Shown: positions 1 to 5,646, counted from the stretch's first letter. The stretch is DNA of 6,073 bases from Gemmatimonadota bacterium (GCA_025361465.1 JANYAG010000013.1:1-6073), one strand, 5' to 3'. Made by a program: numbers and translations. Notes: generated from the letters alone by a model not told the origin.

Positions 1-162
1 CCGGCCGCTGGTGGCTGCCGCCCCGGGGGATGACAAGGTCGCTGAAGTCATCCCGGATCGGCTGATAGAGGGAATCACGCTCGACGGGCACCTTCCCCGC
101 GTCCCGGATCAGCGCCACGAGCCCCTCGTACGGGAGCTGCATCTCGGTGAGGGCGCCGGCGT
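1..162 (-). pseudogene. mqnE: Inverted copy of the mqnE 3' region (probable aminofutalosine synthase C-terminus)
   Basis: Read on the minus strand from 160 to 2, this segment gives 53 codons without a stop. They include LPYEGLVALIRDAGKVPVER followed by DSLYQPI. This ending resembles the C-terminus of CofH/MqnC/MqnE-type radical SAM enzymes. MqnC in this same window ends in a matching way, with EEMERAIRDAGLTPRRR and then QDY. Because the fragment naturally continues into the region just before mqnA, MqnE (radical SAM aminofutalosine synthase, the step after MqnA) is the best guess. The radical SAM cysteines would lie outside the fragment, so the identity rests on a short tail and on context. 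The inverted orientation is probably an artefact; see the inverted repeat entry. Confidence 0.5.
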
Positions 163-241
163 CGTGATTCCCTCTATCAGCCGATCCGGGATGACTTCAG
201 CGACCTTGTCATCCCCCGGGGCGGCAGCCACCAGCGGCCGG
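1..241. repeat. Long perfect inverted repeat (79-bp arms, 83-nt spacer), probable foldback chimera
   Basis: Bases 1-79 are the exact reverse complement of 163-241. Position 1 pairs with 241 and 79 with 163, and pairing stops at 80/162. The left arm may continue past the window edge. The arms are coding sequence, not a transposon end: minus strand 160-2 gives an unbroken 53-codon reading frame whose last 26 codons are the same as plus strand 163-240. On the plus strand the frame is not continuous upstream of 163, because TGA at 148-150 closes it. The simplest reading is that 1-162 is an inverted copy of the DNA that should precede and include the right arm, joined at 162/163. This is typical of amplification or assembly chimeras at contig ends. 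A real genomic inversion-duplication is possible but less likely. Confidence 0.9.
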
Positions 242-267
242 GGCTGCCGGTGGTACACGCCGCATGA
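163..267 (+). CDS. mqnE: 3' end of mqnE, 5' part replaced by foldback sequence (partial)
   Basis: From CGT at 163 the frame reads RDSLYQPI, continues for about 26 more residues and ends in GLPVVHAA with TGA at 265-267. The stop overlaps the mqnA ATG (264-266) as ATGA, the usual form of a translationally coupled gene pair. Joining the minus-strand read of 160-80 to this segment gives a coherent 61-residue C-terminus. On the plus strand as given, TGA at 148-150 blocks the frame, so the gene is broken here. The tail beyond DSLYQPI is about 27 residues, which may be longer than is usual for MqnE. MqnE adds the carboxyvinyloxybenzoate made by MqnA to SAM-derived adenosine to give aminofutalosine. 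The assignment is inferred from the tail and from position. Confidence 0.5.
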   Translation, partial: RDSLYQPIRDDFSDLVIPRGGSHQRPGLPVVHAA

Positions 268-1085
268 GACTGGGGAGATTGCCCTGGATCAACACGGCAC
301 CGGTCTTCGCCGGGATCGACCGGGGGATCGTGCCGTGCGATGCGGCGATCGTGACCGCGACTGCCGCAGAACTCAATGACCTTCTCGCCGCCGGCGAGCT
401 GGATGTGAGTGCGGTGTCAGCCGTCGAGTATGCCCGCGCCGCCCACCTCTACCACCTGCTGCCGAACCTGGCGATCTCCTGCGACGGCCCGGTGCATAGC
501 GTGGCACTATTCAGCAAGCGACCGGTCGGCGATCTCCATGGGGCGACGGTGCTCCGCACGGCATCGTCGCGCACTTCGGTGCTGTTGCTCGAACTGCTGT
601 GCCGGCATGTATGGCAGGTGCAGCCGCACTTCGCGACTGCCCGCGCCGAGGCCAGCGACCTCGCCGCGCTCGAGGCCTTGCCCCACGACGCCGTGCTGGT
701 GATCGGTGATGCGGCGCTCCACCTCAGGGCGAGCGGCCGCTACCCGGTCTGTGAGGATCTCGGTGCCGCCTGGCACGCGTGGACTGGGCTCCCCTTTGTC
801 TTCGCCGTCTGGGCAGCCAGGCACGACGCCGACCGCTCCCACGCGCTGGCGCTGCATCAACGGTTGCTCGAATCGCGGAGCTGGGGGGTGGGTCACCTCG
901 ACCTGATCGCCGAGGAATCGGCGGCGCGCACCGGCATCCCGTTGCCAACCTGCCGCGCGTACCTCGGTGACCTCGACTACGAGCTGTCCTACCGCCACCT
1001 CGCCGGGCTGACCGAGTTCTTCGGGAAGCTCGCCAGCGACGGATTGGTACCCGACGGCTCCCTGACCTTTCTCACGGCGGCCTGA
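264..1085 (+). CDS. mqnA: Chorismate dehydratase MqnA (futalosine menaquinone pathway)
   Basis: MqnA removes water from chorismate to give 3-[(1-carboxyvinyl)oxy]benzoate, the first committed step of the futalosine route to menaquinone, in the cytoplasm. The 273-residue protein matches the usual family length and has a periplasmic-binding-protein-like fold. Visible family blocks are the N-terminal MRLGRLPWINTAPVF, SAVEYAR (52-58), LPNLAISCDGPVHSVALFS (66-84), SSRTS (101-105), VIGDAAL (146-152), DLGAAWHAWTGLPFVFAVW (165-183) and YLGDLDYELS near 233. The N-terminal motif usually reads Y-[IL]-N-C-x-P; here it is WINTAP, a mild variant. The ATG at 264 is chosen because the family normally begins with a strand of the M-x-LG-R type and because it overlaps the upstream stop as ATGA. 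No strong Shine-Dalgarno is visible, which fits translational coupling. The stop is immediately followed by the mqnC ATG. Confidence 0.95.
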   Translation: MRLGRLPWINTAPVFAGIDRGIVPCDAAIVTATAAELNDLLAAGELDVSAVSAVEYARAAHLYHLLPNLAISCDGPVHSVALFSKRPVGDLHGATVLRTASSRTSVLLLELLCRHVWQVQPHFATARAEASDLAALEALPHDAVLVIGDAALHLRASGRYPVCEDLGAAWHAWTGLPFVFAVWAARHDADRSHALALHQRLLESRSWGVGHLDLIAEESAARTGIPLPTCRAYLGDLDYELSYRHLAGLTEFFGKLASDGLVPDGSLTFLTAA

Positions 1086-2150
1086 ATGCAGACGGTCGAT
1101 CGCAACAGCACGGAATTCCGCAATTACCTCGAGCTGTACGAGAAGGCACCCCTTCTCGAACTCGGTGCCCTGGCCGACGCGGAGCGCTGGCGGCTTCACC
1201 CTGACCCGGTGGTGACCTACATCATCGACCGGAACATCAACTACACCAACGTCTGTGTCGCCGACTGCCAGTTCTGTGCCTTTGCGCGCCGCCCGAAGCA
1301 TGCCGAGGGCTACGTGCTGTCGTTCGAGGAGATTGGCGCGAAGATCGATGAATGTCGCGCACTCGGTGGCATCCAGATCCTCCTCCAGGGCGGCCACAAT
1401 CCCTACATCCCGTTCGAGTGGTATCTCGAGCTGATGCGGTACATCAAGCAGAACCATCCGATCCACATCCATGGGTTTTCCCCTTCGGAGGTGGTCTTCT
1501 TCTCCGAACGCTTCGGCATGAGCGTGCCGGACGTGGTGCGCGAGCTGCGCGCCGCGGGACTTGACTCGATTCCCGGTGGCGGTGGGGAGATCCTTGTCGA
1601 CGCGGTTCGCGAACGCGTGGCGAAGAAGAAGGCCCAGACCGAGGAATGGCTCGGCGTGCAGGAGGAGGCGCATCGGCAGGGGATGAAGACCTCGGTGACG
1701 ATGATGTACGGCATGGGCGAGAGCCATGCCGACCGGATCGAACACCTCTTCCGCGTACGTGAAGTCCAGGCGCGCACCGGCGGATTCACCGCGTTCATCT
1801 GCTGGCCGCTGCAACCCGAGGGCACCCCTGGACTGAGTCATCAGGTCAAGACCGACGCCGTCACCTACCTCCGGACACTGGCGATGGCGCGCCTGATCTG
1901 CGCCAACGTTCCCAACATCCAGTCCAGCTGGGTGACGATGGGATTGAAGGTGGGGCAGGTGGCCCTGCGGTTCGGGGCGAACGACTTCGGGTCGCTGATG
2001 ATGGAAGAAAACGTGGTCTCCGCCGCGGGCACCACGTATCGGGCGACCATCGAGGAGATGGAGCGCGCCATTCGGGACGCCGGGCTTACGCCCCGACGCC
2101 GTCGTCAGGACTATTCCATGGTCGAAGAGCCGCTCGCGGCCGTCGCGTGA
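1086..2150 (+). CDS. mqnC: Cyclic dehypoxanthine futalosine synthase MqnC (radical SAM)
   Basis: MqnC is a radical SAM enzyme that cyclises dehypoxanthine futalosine to the cyclic (spiro) product, the step before MqnD in menaquinone synthesis. The 354-residue protein has the usual length. The [4Fe-4S] motif CVADCQFC gives C57, C61 and C64 (CxxxCxxC), preceded by RNINYTN as in MqnC/MqnE/CofH proteins. Other family blocks are ILLQGGHNPYIPFEWY (about 98-113), HIHGFSPSEV (127-136), DSIPGGGGEIL (159-169), TSVTMMYGMGES, FICWPLQPEGT and a C-terminal IRDAGLTPRRR segment. The ATG follows the mqnA stop with no gap (TGAATG) and the TGA shares one base with the ispF ATG, so the gene is probably translated by coupling. 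MqnB and MqnD, which are also needed, are not in the window. MqnE is the nearest alternative, but the GGG/QPEGT blocks and length favour MqnC. Confidence 0.93.
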   Translation: MQTVDRNSTEFRNYLELYEKAPLLELGALADAERWRLHPDPVVTYIIDRNINYTNVCVADCQFCAFARRPKHAEGYVLSFEEIGAKIDECRALGGIQILLQGGHNPYIPFEWYLELMRYIKQNHPIHIHGFSPSEVVFFSERFGMSVPDVVRELRAAGLDSIPGGGGEILVDAVRERVAKKKAQTEEWLGVQEEAHRQGMKTSVTMMYGMGESHADRIEHLFRVREVQARTGGFTAFICWPLQPEGTPGLSHQVKTDAVTYLRTLAMARLICANVPNIQSSWVTMGLKVGQVALRFGANDFGSLMMEENVVSAAGTTYRATIEEMERAIRDAGLTPRRRRQDYSMVEEPLAAVA

Positions 2151-2623
2151 TGCGAATCGGGATCGGCTACGATTCCCACCGGTTCGATGCCAACCGGCCG
2201 CTTGTGCTTGGCGGAATCACCATTCCCGGCAGCCCGGGCCTGATTGGGCACTCGGATGCGGATGCGATCGCGCACGCGTTGACGGACGCCATCCTCGGCG
2301 CCGCGGCGTTGGGCGATATGGGGCGCCATTTCCCAGACTCGGATCCGGCGTGGGCGGGCGCGGACTCGGTGCAGCTGCTGCACGACGCGCATGCGATGGT
2401 GCGGCACGGCGGCTGGACCCTGAACCAGGCCGATGTCACCGTCATCGCCGAAGCACCGAAACTGTCGCCTCATGTCGATGCGATGCGAGCCCGGCTCGCG
2501 GAGGCGCTGGGGGTCGACCCGGGCGCTATCTCCATCAAGGCGAAGACCAACGAGGGAATGGGGTTCATCGGTCGGGGTGAAGGGATCGCCGTCATGGCGG
2601 TCGTGACACTCACGGTCGTGTGA
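2150..2623 (+). CDS. ispF: 2-C-methyl-D-erythritol 2,4-cyclodiphosphate synthase IspF
   Basis: IspF converts CDP-methylerythritol 2-phosphate to methylerythritol cyclodiphosphate, releasing CMP, in the MEP route to isoprenoids. The protein has 157 residues, the typical size for this trimeric enzyme. The zinc ligands are D8 and H10 (GIGYDSHRF) and H42 (GHSDADAIAHAL, 33-44). The GDMGRHFPDSD loop is at 55-65 and the signature around T133-E135, followed by GFIGRGEGIA (138-147), replaces the more common TTTEKLGF version. The ATG at 2150 is chosen over GTG at 2147: it puts D8/H10 at the family positions and gives the TGATG junction with mqnC. The 3' end overlaps the next gene by four bases (GTGA). 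Its place behind two menaquinone genes fits a role in supplying the prenyl side chain, though IspF serves all isoprenoids. Confidence 0.95.
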   Translation: MRIGIGYDSHRFDANRPLVLGGITIPGSPGLIGHSDADAIAHALTDAILGAAALGDMGRHFPDSDPAWAGADSVQLLHDAHAMVRHGGWTLNQADVTVIAEAPKLSPHVDAMRARLAEALGVDPGAISIKAKTNEGMGFIGRGEGIAVMAVVTLTVV

Positions 2624-3243
2624 TCGAACACCTGATCGCCTGGCTCTCGGGCCTTCCGCCGATCGCTGTCTACACGGTCATCGGGCTCTTCGCTGCGGTC
2701 GAAAATGTCTTCCCGCCCATCCCGGCCGACACCGCCGTGGTGCTCGGAGCGTTTCTGGCGCATCGCGGCGTGACCCTGCCGTGGCTGGTGTTCGGCGTTA
2801 CGATCCTGTTCAACATGACGTCGGCCATGGGGATGTATTTCCTCGGTGCCCGTCACGCCAGCACCCTGTTCCGCACCCGCCTGGCCCGCTGGCTGCTGCC
2901 GGACGACGGCTTGGCCTTCGTGCAGCGGGAATACGAGCGATTCGGCATGCTGGGACTTTTCATTGGCAGGCTGCTGCCGGGCTTCCGGTCCATTGTGCCG
3001 CCCTTCGCCGGGATGATTCATCTCGGGGCGTGGCGCACCTTTCTTCCGATGGTGGCAGCCTCCTCACTCTGGTACGGCGGCCTGGTGTTCCTGGCGGCGA
3101 AACTCGGCGACCACTGGGACCAGTTGATGCACGCACTCGGAACGCTCAATCGCGGTGTCGCGATCGCGGCACTGGCCGTGGTGGCAGTGCTGGCCATTGC
3201 CGTCTGGCAGCGGCGCCGTCGGGCGCGGAGCGCAATGTCGTGA
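2620..3243 (+). CDS. DedA-family (VTT/SNARE-associated domain) inner-membrane protein
   Basis: This 207-residue hydrophobic protein has the DedA signature. The N-terminal re-entrant motif ENVFPPIPADTAVV (28-41) carries acidic residues E28 and D37. The second half has the motif YERFGMLGLFIGRLLPGFRS (105-124) followed by PPFAGM, with the conserved arginines R117 and R123. Hydrophobic stretches lie near 13-30, 38-48, 54-76, 108-122, 141-162 and 180-196. The last is followed by a positive tail (QRRRRAR), which suggests a cytoplasmic C-terminus. DedA proteins are linked to membrane potential and pH tolerance, and some recycle undecaprenyl phosphate or flip phospholipids; the substrate cannot be read from sequence. 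The GTG start at 2620 overlaps the ispF stop as GTGA and no better start is seen. The stop overlaps the next start in the same way. Confidence 0.9.
   Translation: MIEHLIAWLSGLPPIAVYTVIGLFAAVENVFPPIPADTAVVLGAFLAHRGVTLPWLVFGVTILFNMTSAMGMYFLGARHASTLFRTRLARWLLPDDGLAFVQREYERFGMLGLFIGRLLPGFRSIVPPFAGMIHLGAWRTFLPMVAASSLWYGGLVFLAAKLGDHWDQLMHALGTLNRGVAIAALAVVAVLAIAVWQRRRRARSAMS
3227..3230 (+). promoter_or_regulatory. Shine-Dalgarno site GGAG for the xerD GTG start
   Basis: GGAG at 3227-3230 lies 9 nt before the GTG at 3240. It supports that GTG as the real start rather than the longer open frame that begins at 3155 inside the DedA gene in a different phase. Confidence 0.6.
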
Positions 3244-4156
3244 CACGGCCGATCGACGCCGAGCTGCAGCGGGCATTCCATCTCACCTCCTTCCGCGATC
3301 ACTTGTCGCTGGAAGCCGGGACGAGCGGCACACGATCGCGGCGTACCAGCGGGACCTTCGTCGTCTCGCGGAGTACGCGGCCAGCAAGGGGATTCGCGAG
3401 CCGAAGTCGCTCACCACCCAGCACCTGCGCGAGTTCGTCTTTCTGCTCAAGGACCTGGGGTTGAGCGGTGCCACCATCCGCCAGAATATTTCCGCGATCC
3501 ACACCTGGTACGGCTTCCTTGCCAATGAGGGATTGGTGGACCGCGATCCGAGCGAGCGGCTCGAAACGCCGAAGCGGTGGCGCAGCCTGCCGGAGACACT
3601 TTCAGTCGCGGAGGTGACCCGGCTGCTCGAGACGCCTCGCGTTGACGAAAAGCTGGCGTGGCGAGACCGGGCGATGCTCGAGCTGGCCTATGGTGCCGGC
3701 CTCCGCGTCTCGGAGCTCTGCGACCTCGGGCTGGGCGACCTCTTCCTGCAGGAAAACCTCGTGCGGGCGTTCGGGAAGGGGAAGAAAGAGCGATTGGTGC
3801 CGATCGGCCGGGCGGTCGTCGCGGCGCTGTCGGTCTACCTCCACCAGATCCGGTCGGTGCTCGACCGGGGCGCCTCAAAGGGCCGCGTGCTCCTGAACGC
3901 CCGCGGAGAACCGCTCTCGAGGGTGGGAGCGTGGGGCATCGTCAAGAAGCGCGCGGCACAGGCGGGGATCACCAAGCGCGTCACCCCGCATACCTTGAGA
4001 CATTCCTTCGCCACGCACCTTCTCGAGGGTGGCGCCGACCTGCGGGCGGTCCAGGAAATGCTTGGCCACGCGGACCTTTCGACGACGCAGATCTATACTC
4101 ACGTCGACCGCGATTACCTTCGCAGCGTCCATCACCGCTTTCACCCGCGAGGCTGA
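3240..4156 (+). CDS. xerD: Tyrosine recombinase XerD-type, with an apparent one-base deletion near 3326
   Basis: Xer recombinases act with a XerC/XerD partner at dif to resolve chromosome dimers. From GTG 3240 the first 29 codons give a normal N-terminus (PIDAELQRAFHLTSF, then RDHLSLEAGTS). The frame then moves: RHTIAAYQRDLRRL and all that follows lie in the phase of 3326. Adding one base (a second C after AGC, 3324-3326) gives a continuous 305-residue protein that aligns without gaps to E. coli XerD in this region. In that numbering the catalytic set is complete: R156, K180, H251, R254, H277 and nucleophile Y286 (TTQIYTHV). The ending HHRFHPRG favours XerD over XerC, though either is possible. 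As written, translation from 3240 would stop at 3464 after 74 residues. The GTG overlaps the DedA stop as GTGA and has a GGAG site. A sequencing or assembly error is more likely than a true pseudogene because the rest is intact. Confidence 0.85.
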
Positions 4157-4164
4157 GACCTGCG

Positions 4165-4776
4165 ATGCTCTTCGTGCTCGACAACTACGACTCCTTCACC
4201 TACAACCTCGTCCAGTACTTCGGCGAGCTGGGCACCGACCCGGTCGTAGAGCGGAACGACCGGATCACCGTGGCGGAGGTGCTGGCCAGGCGCCCGGACG
4301 CGATCGTGATTTCTCCCGGTCCGAAGACCCCCGGTGAAGCGGGCATCTCCGTACCGCTGGTGCTAGCCGCCGGGAAGGCCGGCCTCCCAGTCCTGGGAGT
4401 CTGCCTCGGCCACCAGGCAATCGGGGAGGCTTTCGGGGGCCAGATCATCCGGGCTGATCGCCAGATGCATGGGAAAGGGACCGACATCATCCATGATGGC
4501 TCGGGGCTGTTCTCTGGCATCCCCAGTCCCATGCCGGTCATGCGGTACCACTCGCTGATCGTCTCCCGCGAGAGGTTTCCGGCGTCACTCGACGTTCTGG
4601 CGTGGTCGGCCGACCGTCCCGCCGGGGAGGAGATCATGGCGATGCGGCACCGCGTTTATCCGATCTGGGGCGTGCAGTTCCATCCGGAGTCCATTGCGAC
4701 GCCCTCGGGAAGGCAGCTGCTGACGAACTTCCTGATGCTTGCCGGTGTTCGCTCCAAGGTTGGGCTGGCAGGGTAA
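4165..4776 (+). CDS. trpG: Anthranilate/aminodeoxychorismate synthase glutamine amidotransferase (TrpG/PabA)
   Basis: This class I glutamine amidotransferase releases ammonia from glutamine for a chorismate-using partner: TrpE (anthranilate, tryptophan) or PabB (aminodeoxychorismate, folate). In many bacteria one protein serves both. The 203 residues match the family. Visible are LDNYDSFTYNLVQY (5-18), the oxyanion loop SPGPKTPGEAG (50-60), nucleophile C80 in GVCLGHQAIGEAFGG (78-92), MHGKG (101-105), MRYHSLIV (126-133) and the catalytic H173 and E175 in QFHPESI. The ATG at 4165 gives the standard MLFVLDNYDSF start, 8 nt after the xerD stop, with GAGG at 4149-4152 as a possible distant Shine-Dalgarno. 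The open frame reaches back to 3658 inside xerD but those residues are not part of this family. No trpE or pabB is seen nearby. It is the last gene before a probable terminator. Confidence 0.93.
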   Translation: MLFVLDNYDSFTYNLVQYFGELGTDPVVERNDRITVAEVLARRPDAIVISPGPKTPGEAGISVPLVLAAGKAGLPVLGVCLGHQAIGEAFGGQIIRADRQMHGKGTDIIHDGSGLFSGIPSPMPVMRYHSLIVSRERFPASLDVLAWSADRPAGEEIMAMRHRVYPIWGVQFHPESIATPSGRQLLTNFLMLAGVRSKVGLAG

Positions 4777-4834
4777 CGGACTCTTCCCATTGCACGACCA
4801 CTTGCCAACCCGTTGCTCCCCAAGTACTTGCATC

Positions 4835-4861
4835 GCTCGCGTCGGCTTCGGCACGAGTTTT
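4835..4861 (+). terminator. Probable intrinsic terminator after trpG
   Basis: A hairpin is formed by CTCGCGTCG (4836-4844) and CGGCACGAG (4849-4857) around a GCTT loop. It has eight pairs, one of them G-T, and one C/A mismatch. TTTT (4858-4861) follows directly. It sits about 60 nt past the trpG stop and would end the mqn-trpG unit. The T run is short, so termination may be partial. The last two Ts (4860-4861) are also the first two bases of the next promoter's -35 box. Confidence 0.45.
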
Positions 4862-4886
4862 GACAGCAGGCCCGCCTTCCTATAGC
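4860..4886 (+). promoter_or_regulatory. Sigma70-like promoter for kdsB-pyrG
   Basis: TTGACA at 4860-4865 is a perfect -35 consensus. TATAGC at 4881-4886 is a good -10, with a 15-nt spacer that is shorter than the ideal 17. It lies in the only sizeable intergenic gap of the window. Transcription would begin about 6-8 nt after the -10, near 4892-4894, at or next to the kdsB GTG start. Confidence 0.55.
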
Positions 4887-4893
4887 TTTGGTC

Positions 4894-5646
4894 GTGCCCG
4901 TCCTGCTTGTCGTTCCCGCTCGCGTCGGGTCGACGCGTCTCCCACACAAACCGCTGCAGCCCTTGGGCGGAGCACCCCTCATCGCCCGCGTTGTCGAACG
5001 TGCGCGCGAGGTCGGGGGGGTGGATCGACTGGTGGTCGCCACCGACGCCGAACGGATTGTCGCGGCGCTGCGACCCTGGGACGTCGAAACCGTACTGACC
5101 AGTTCCGACCATGAGAGCGGCACCGACCGGGTGGCGGAGGTTGCCCGGCGCCCCGACTTCGCCCACTACGACGTGATCGTCAACCTGCAGGGTGACGAGC
5201 CGTTCATGCCTCCCGAGGCGGTGGCCGGTTCGATTGCCCGGGTGATGGGCGGGGACGCCATCGGCACGGCAGCGGCTCCGCTCGATCCCGACTTGCGCGA
5301 CGATCCCATGCGCGTGAAAGTGGTCTGCGACGCCGACGGCAGGGCCCTCTACTTCTCGCGGGCGGCGATTCCCTTCGTCCGGGACTCCGTCGACCTGGCG
5401 CGAGCCCGGTGGTGGCAGCACCTCGGCGTCTATGCCTACCAGCGCGAGGCCCTGCTGGCCATTACGTCGCTGCCGCCCGCCCCACTGGAATTGCTCGAGC
5501 GACTGGAACAGCTCCGTGCCCTCGACGCCGGGTTCACCATCGGCGTCGCCCTCCTTGATCGACCGGCACCGGCCGGGATCGACACGCCAGACGACCTTGC
5601 TGCTGCCGAGAGCCGGTGGCGCGACCAGGTGGAGGCTCCGCGATGA
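4894..5646 (+). CDS. kdsB: 3-deoxy-manno-octulosonate cytidylyltransferase KdsB (CMP-Kdo synthetase)
   Basis: KdsB joins CTP and Kdo to give CMP-Kdo, the activated sugar that is added to lipid A in the cytoplasm, so its presence points to a Gram-negative envelope. From GTG 4894 the protein has 250 residues, close to the usual 245-255. Visible are the nucleotide-binding start VVPARVGSTRLPHKPL (6-21), TSSDHESGTDRVAEV (69-83), NLQGDEPFMPP (97-107), the Kdo-side block ALYFSRAAIPF (151-161), QHLGVYAYQ (175-183), LERLEQLRAL (201-210) and GIDTPDDLA (228-236), with D101 and D230 the likely metal ligands. TTG at 4888 is an alternative start in the same frame. GTG 4894 gives the more usual N-terminus. 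No Shine-Dalgarno precedes either, and the promoter lies so close that the mRNA may be leaderless. The stop overlaps pyrG as ATGA. Confidence 0.94.
   Translation: MPVLLVVPARVGSTRLPHKPLQPLGGAPLIARVVERAREVGGVDRLVVATDAERIVAALRPWDVETVLTSSDHESGTDRVAEVARRPDFAHYDVIVNLQGDEPFMPPEAVAGSIARVMGGDAIGTAAAPLDPDLRDDPMRVKVVCDADGRALYFSRAAIPFVRDSVDLARARWWQHLGVYAYQREALLAITSLPPAPLELLERLEQLRALDAGFTIGVALLDRPAPAGIDTPDDLAAAESRWRDQVEAPR
5631..5635 (+). promoter_or_regulatory. Strong Shine-Dalgarno GGAGG for pyrG
   Basis: GGAGG at 5631-5635 lies 7 nt before the pyrG ATG (5643), inside the last codons of kdsB. It is the clearest ribosome site in the window, in contrast to kdsB, which has none. Confidence 0.75.

Noticed and set aside
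1..241. A hairpin telomere or transposon terminal inverted repeats
   Set aside because: The arms are coding sequence from a housekeeping gene tail, the 83-nt spacer is also from the same gene, and no transposase or target-site duplication is present.
11..379. A 122-codon open frame crossing the inverted repeat
   Set aside because: It runs through the foldback junction and into mqnA in the wrong phase, and resembles no protein family.
507..1841. A 444-codon open frame on the minus strand
   Set aside because: It is antisense to mqnA and mqnC, which have clear motifs. Long antisense frames are expected in GC-rich codon use, and its translation shows no recognisable domain.
2147..2149. GTG at 2147 as the ispF start
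   Set aside because: It adds one residue directly before an ATG. Starting at 2150 places the zinc ligands at D8 and H10 as in the family.
3155..3325. A longer N-terminus for xerD starting at GTG 3155
   Set aside because: It lies inside the DedA gene out of phase and gives a tryptophan- and arginine-rich stretch unlike Xer proteins. The true N-terminus is found in the frame of 3240.
3318..3330. Programmed -1 frameshift in xerD
   Set aside because: A -1 shift would restore the frame, but there is no X-XXY-YYZ slippery site or clear stimulatory structure, and xerD is not known to be recoded.
3658..4164. A long N-terminal extension of trpG starting inside xerD
   Set aside because: The extension is a shadow of the xerD reading frame. 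The family starts at the MLFVLDNYDSF segment at 4165.
4771..4818. A hairpin between GGGTAACGG and CCGTTGCTC as terminator
   Set aside because: It has a 30-nt loop, two G-T pairs and no T run after it. The hairpin at 4836-4857 with TTTT is a better candidate.
4888..4893. TTG at 4888 as the kdsB start
   Set aside because: It would add two residues, lies almost on the -10 box and upstream of the expected transcript start. GTG 4894 gives the typical N-terminus.
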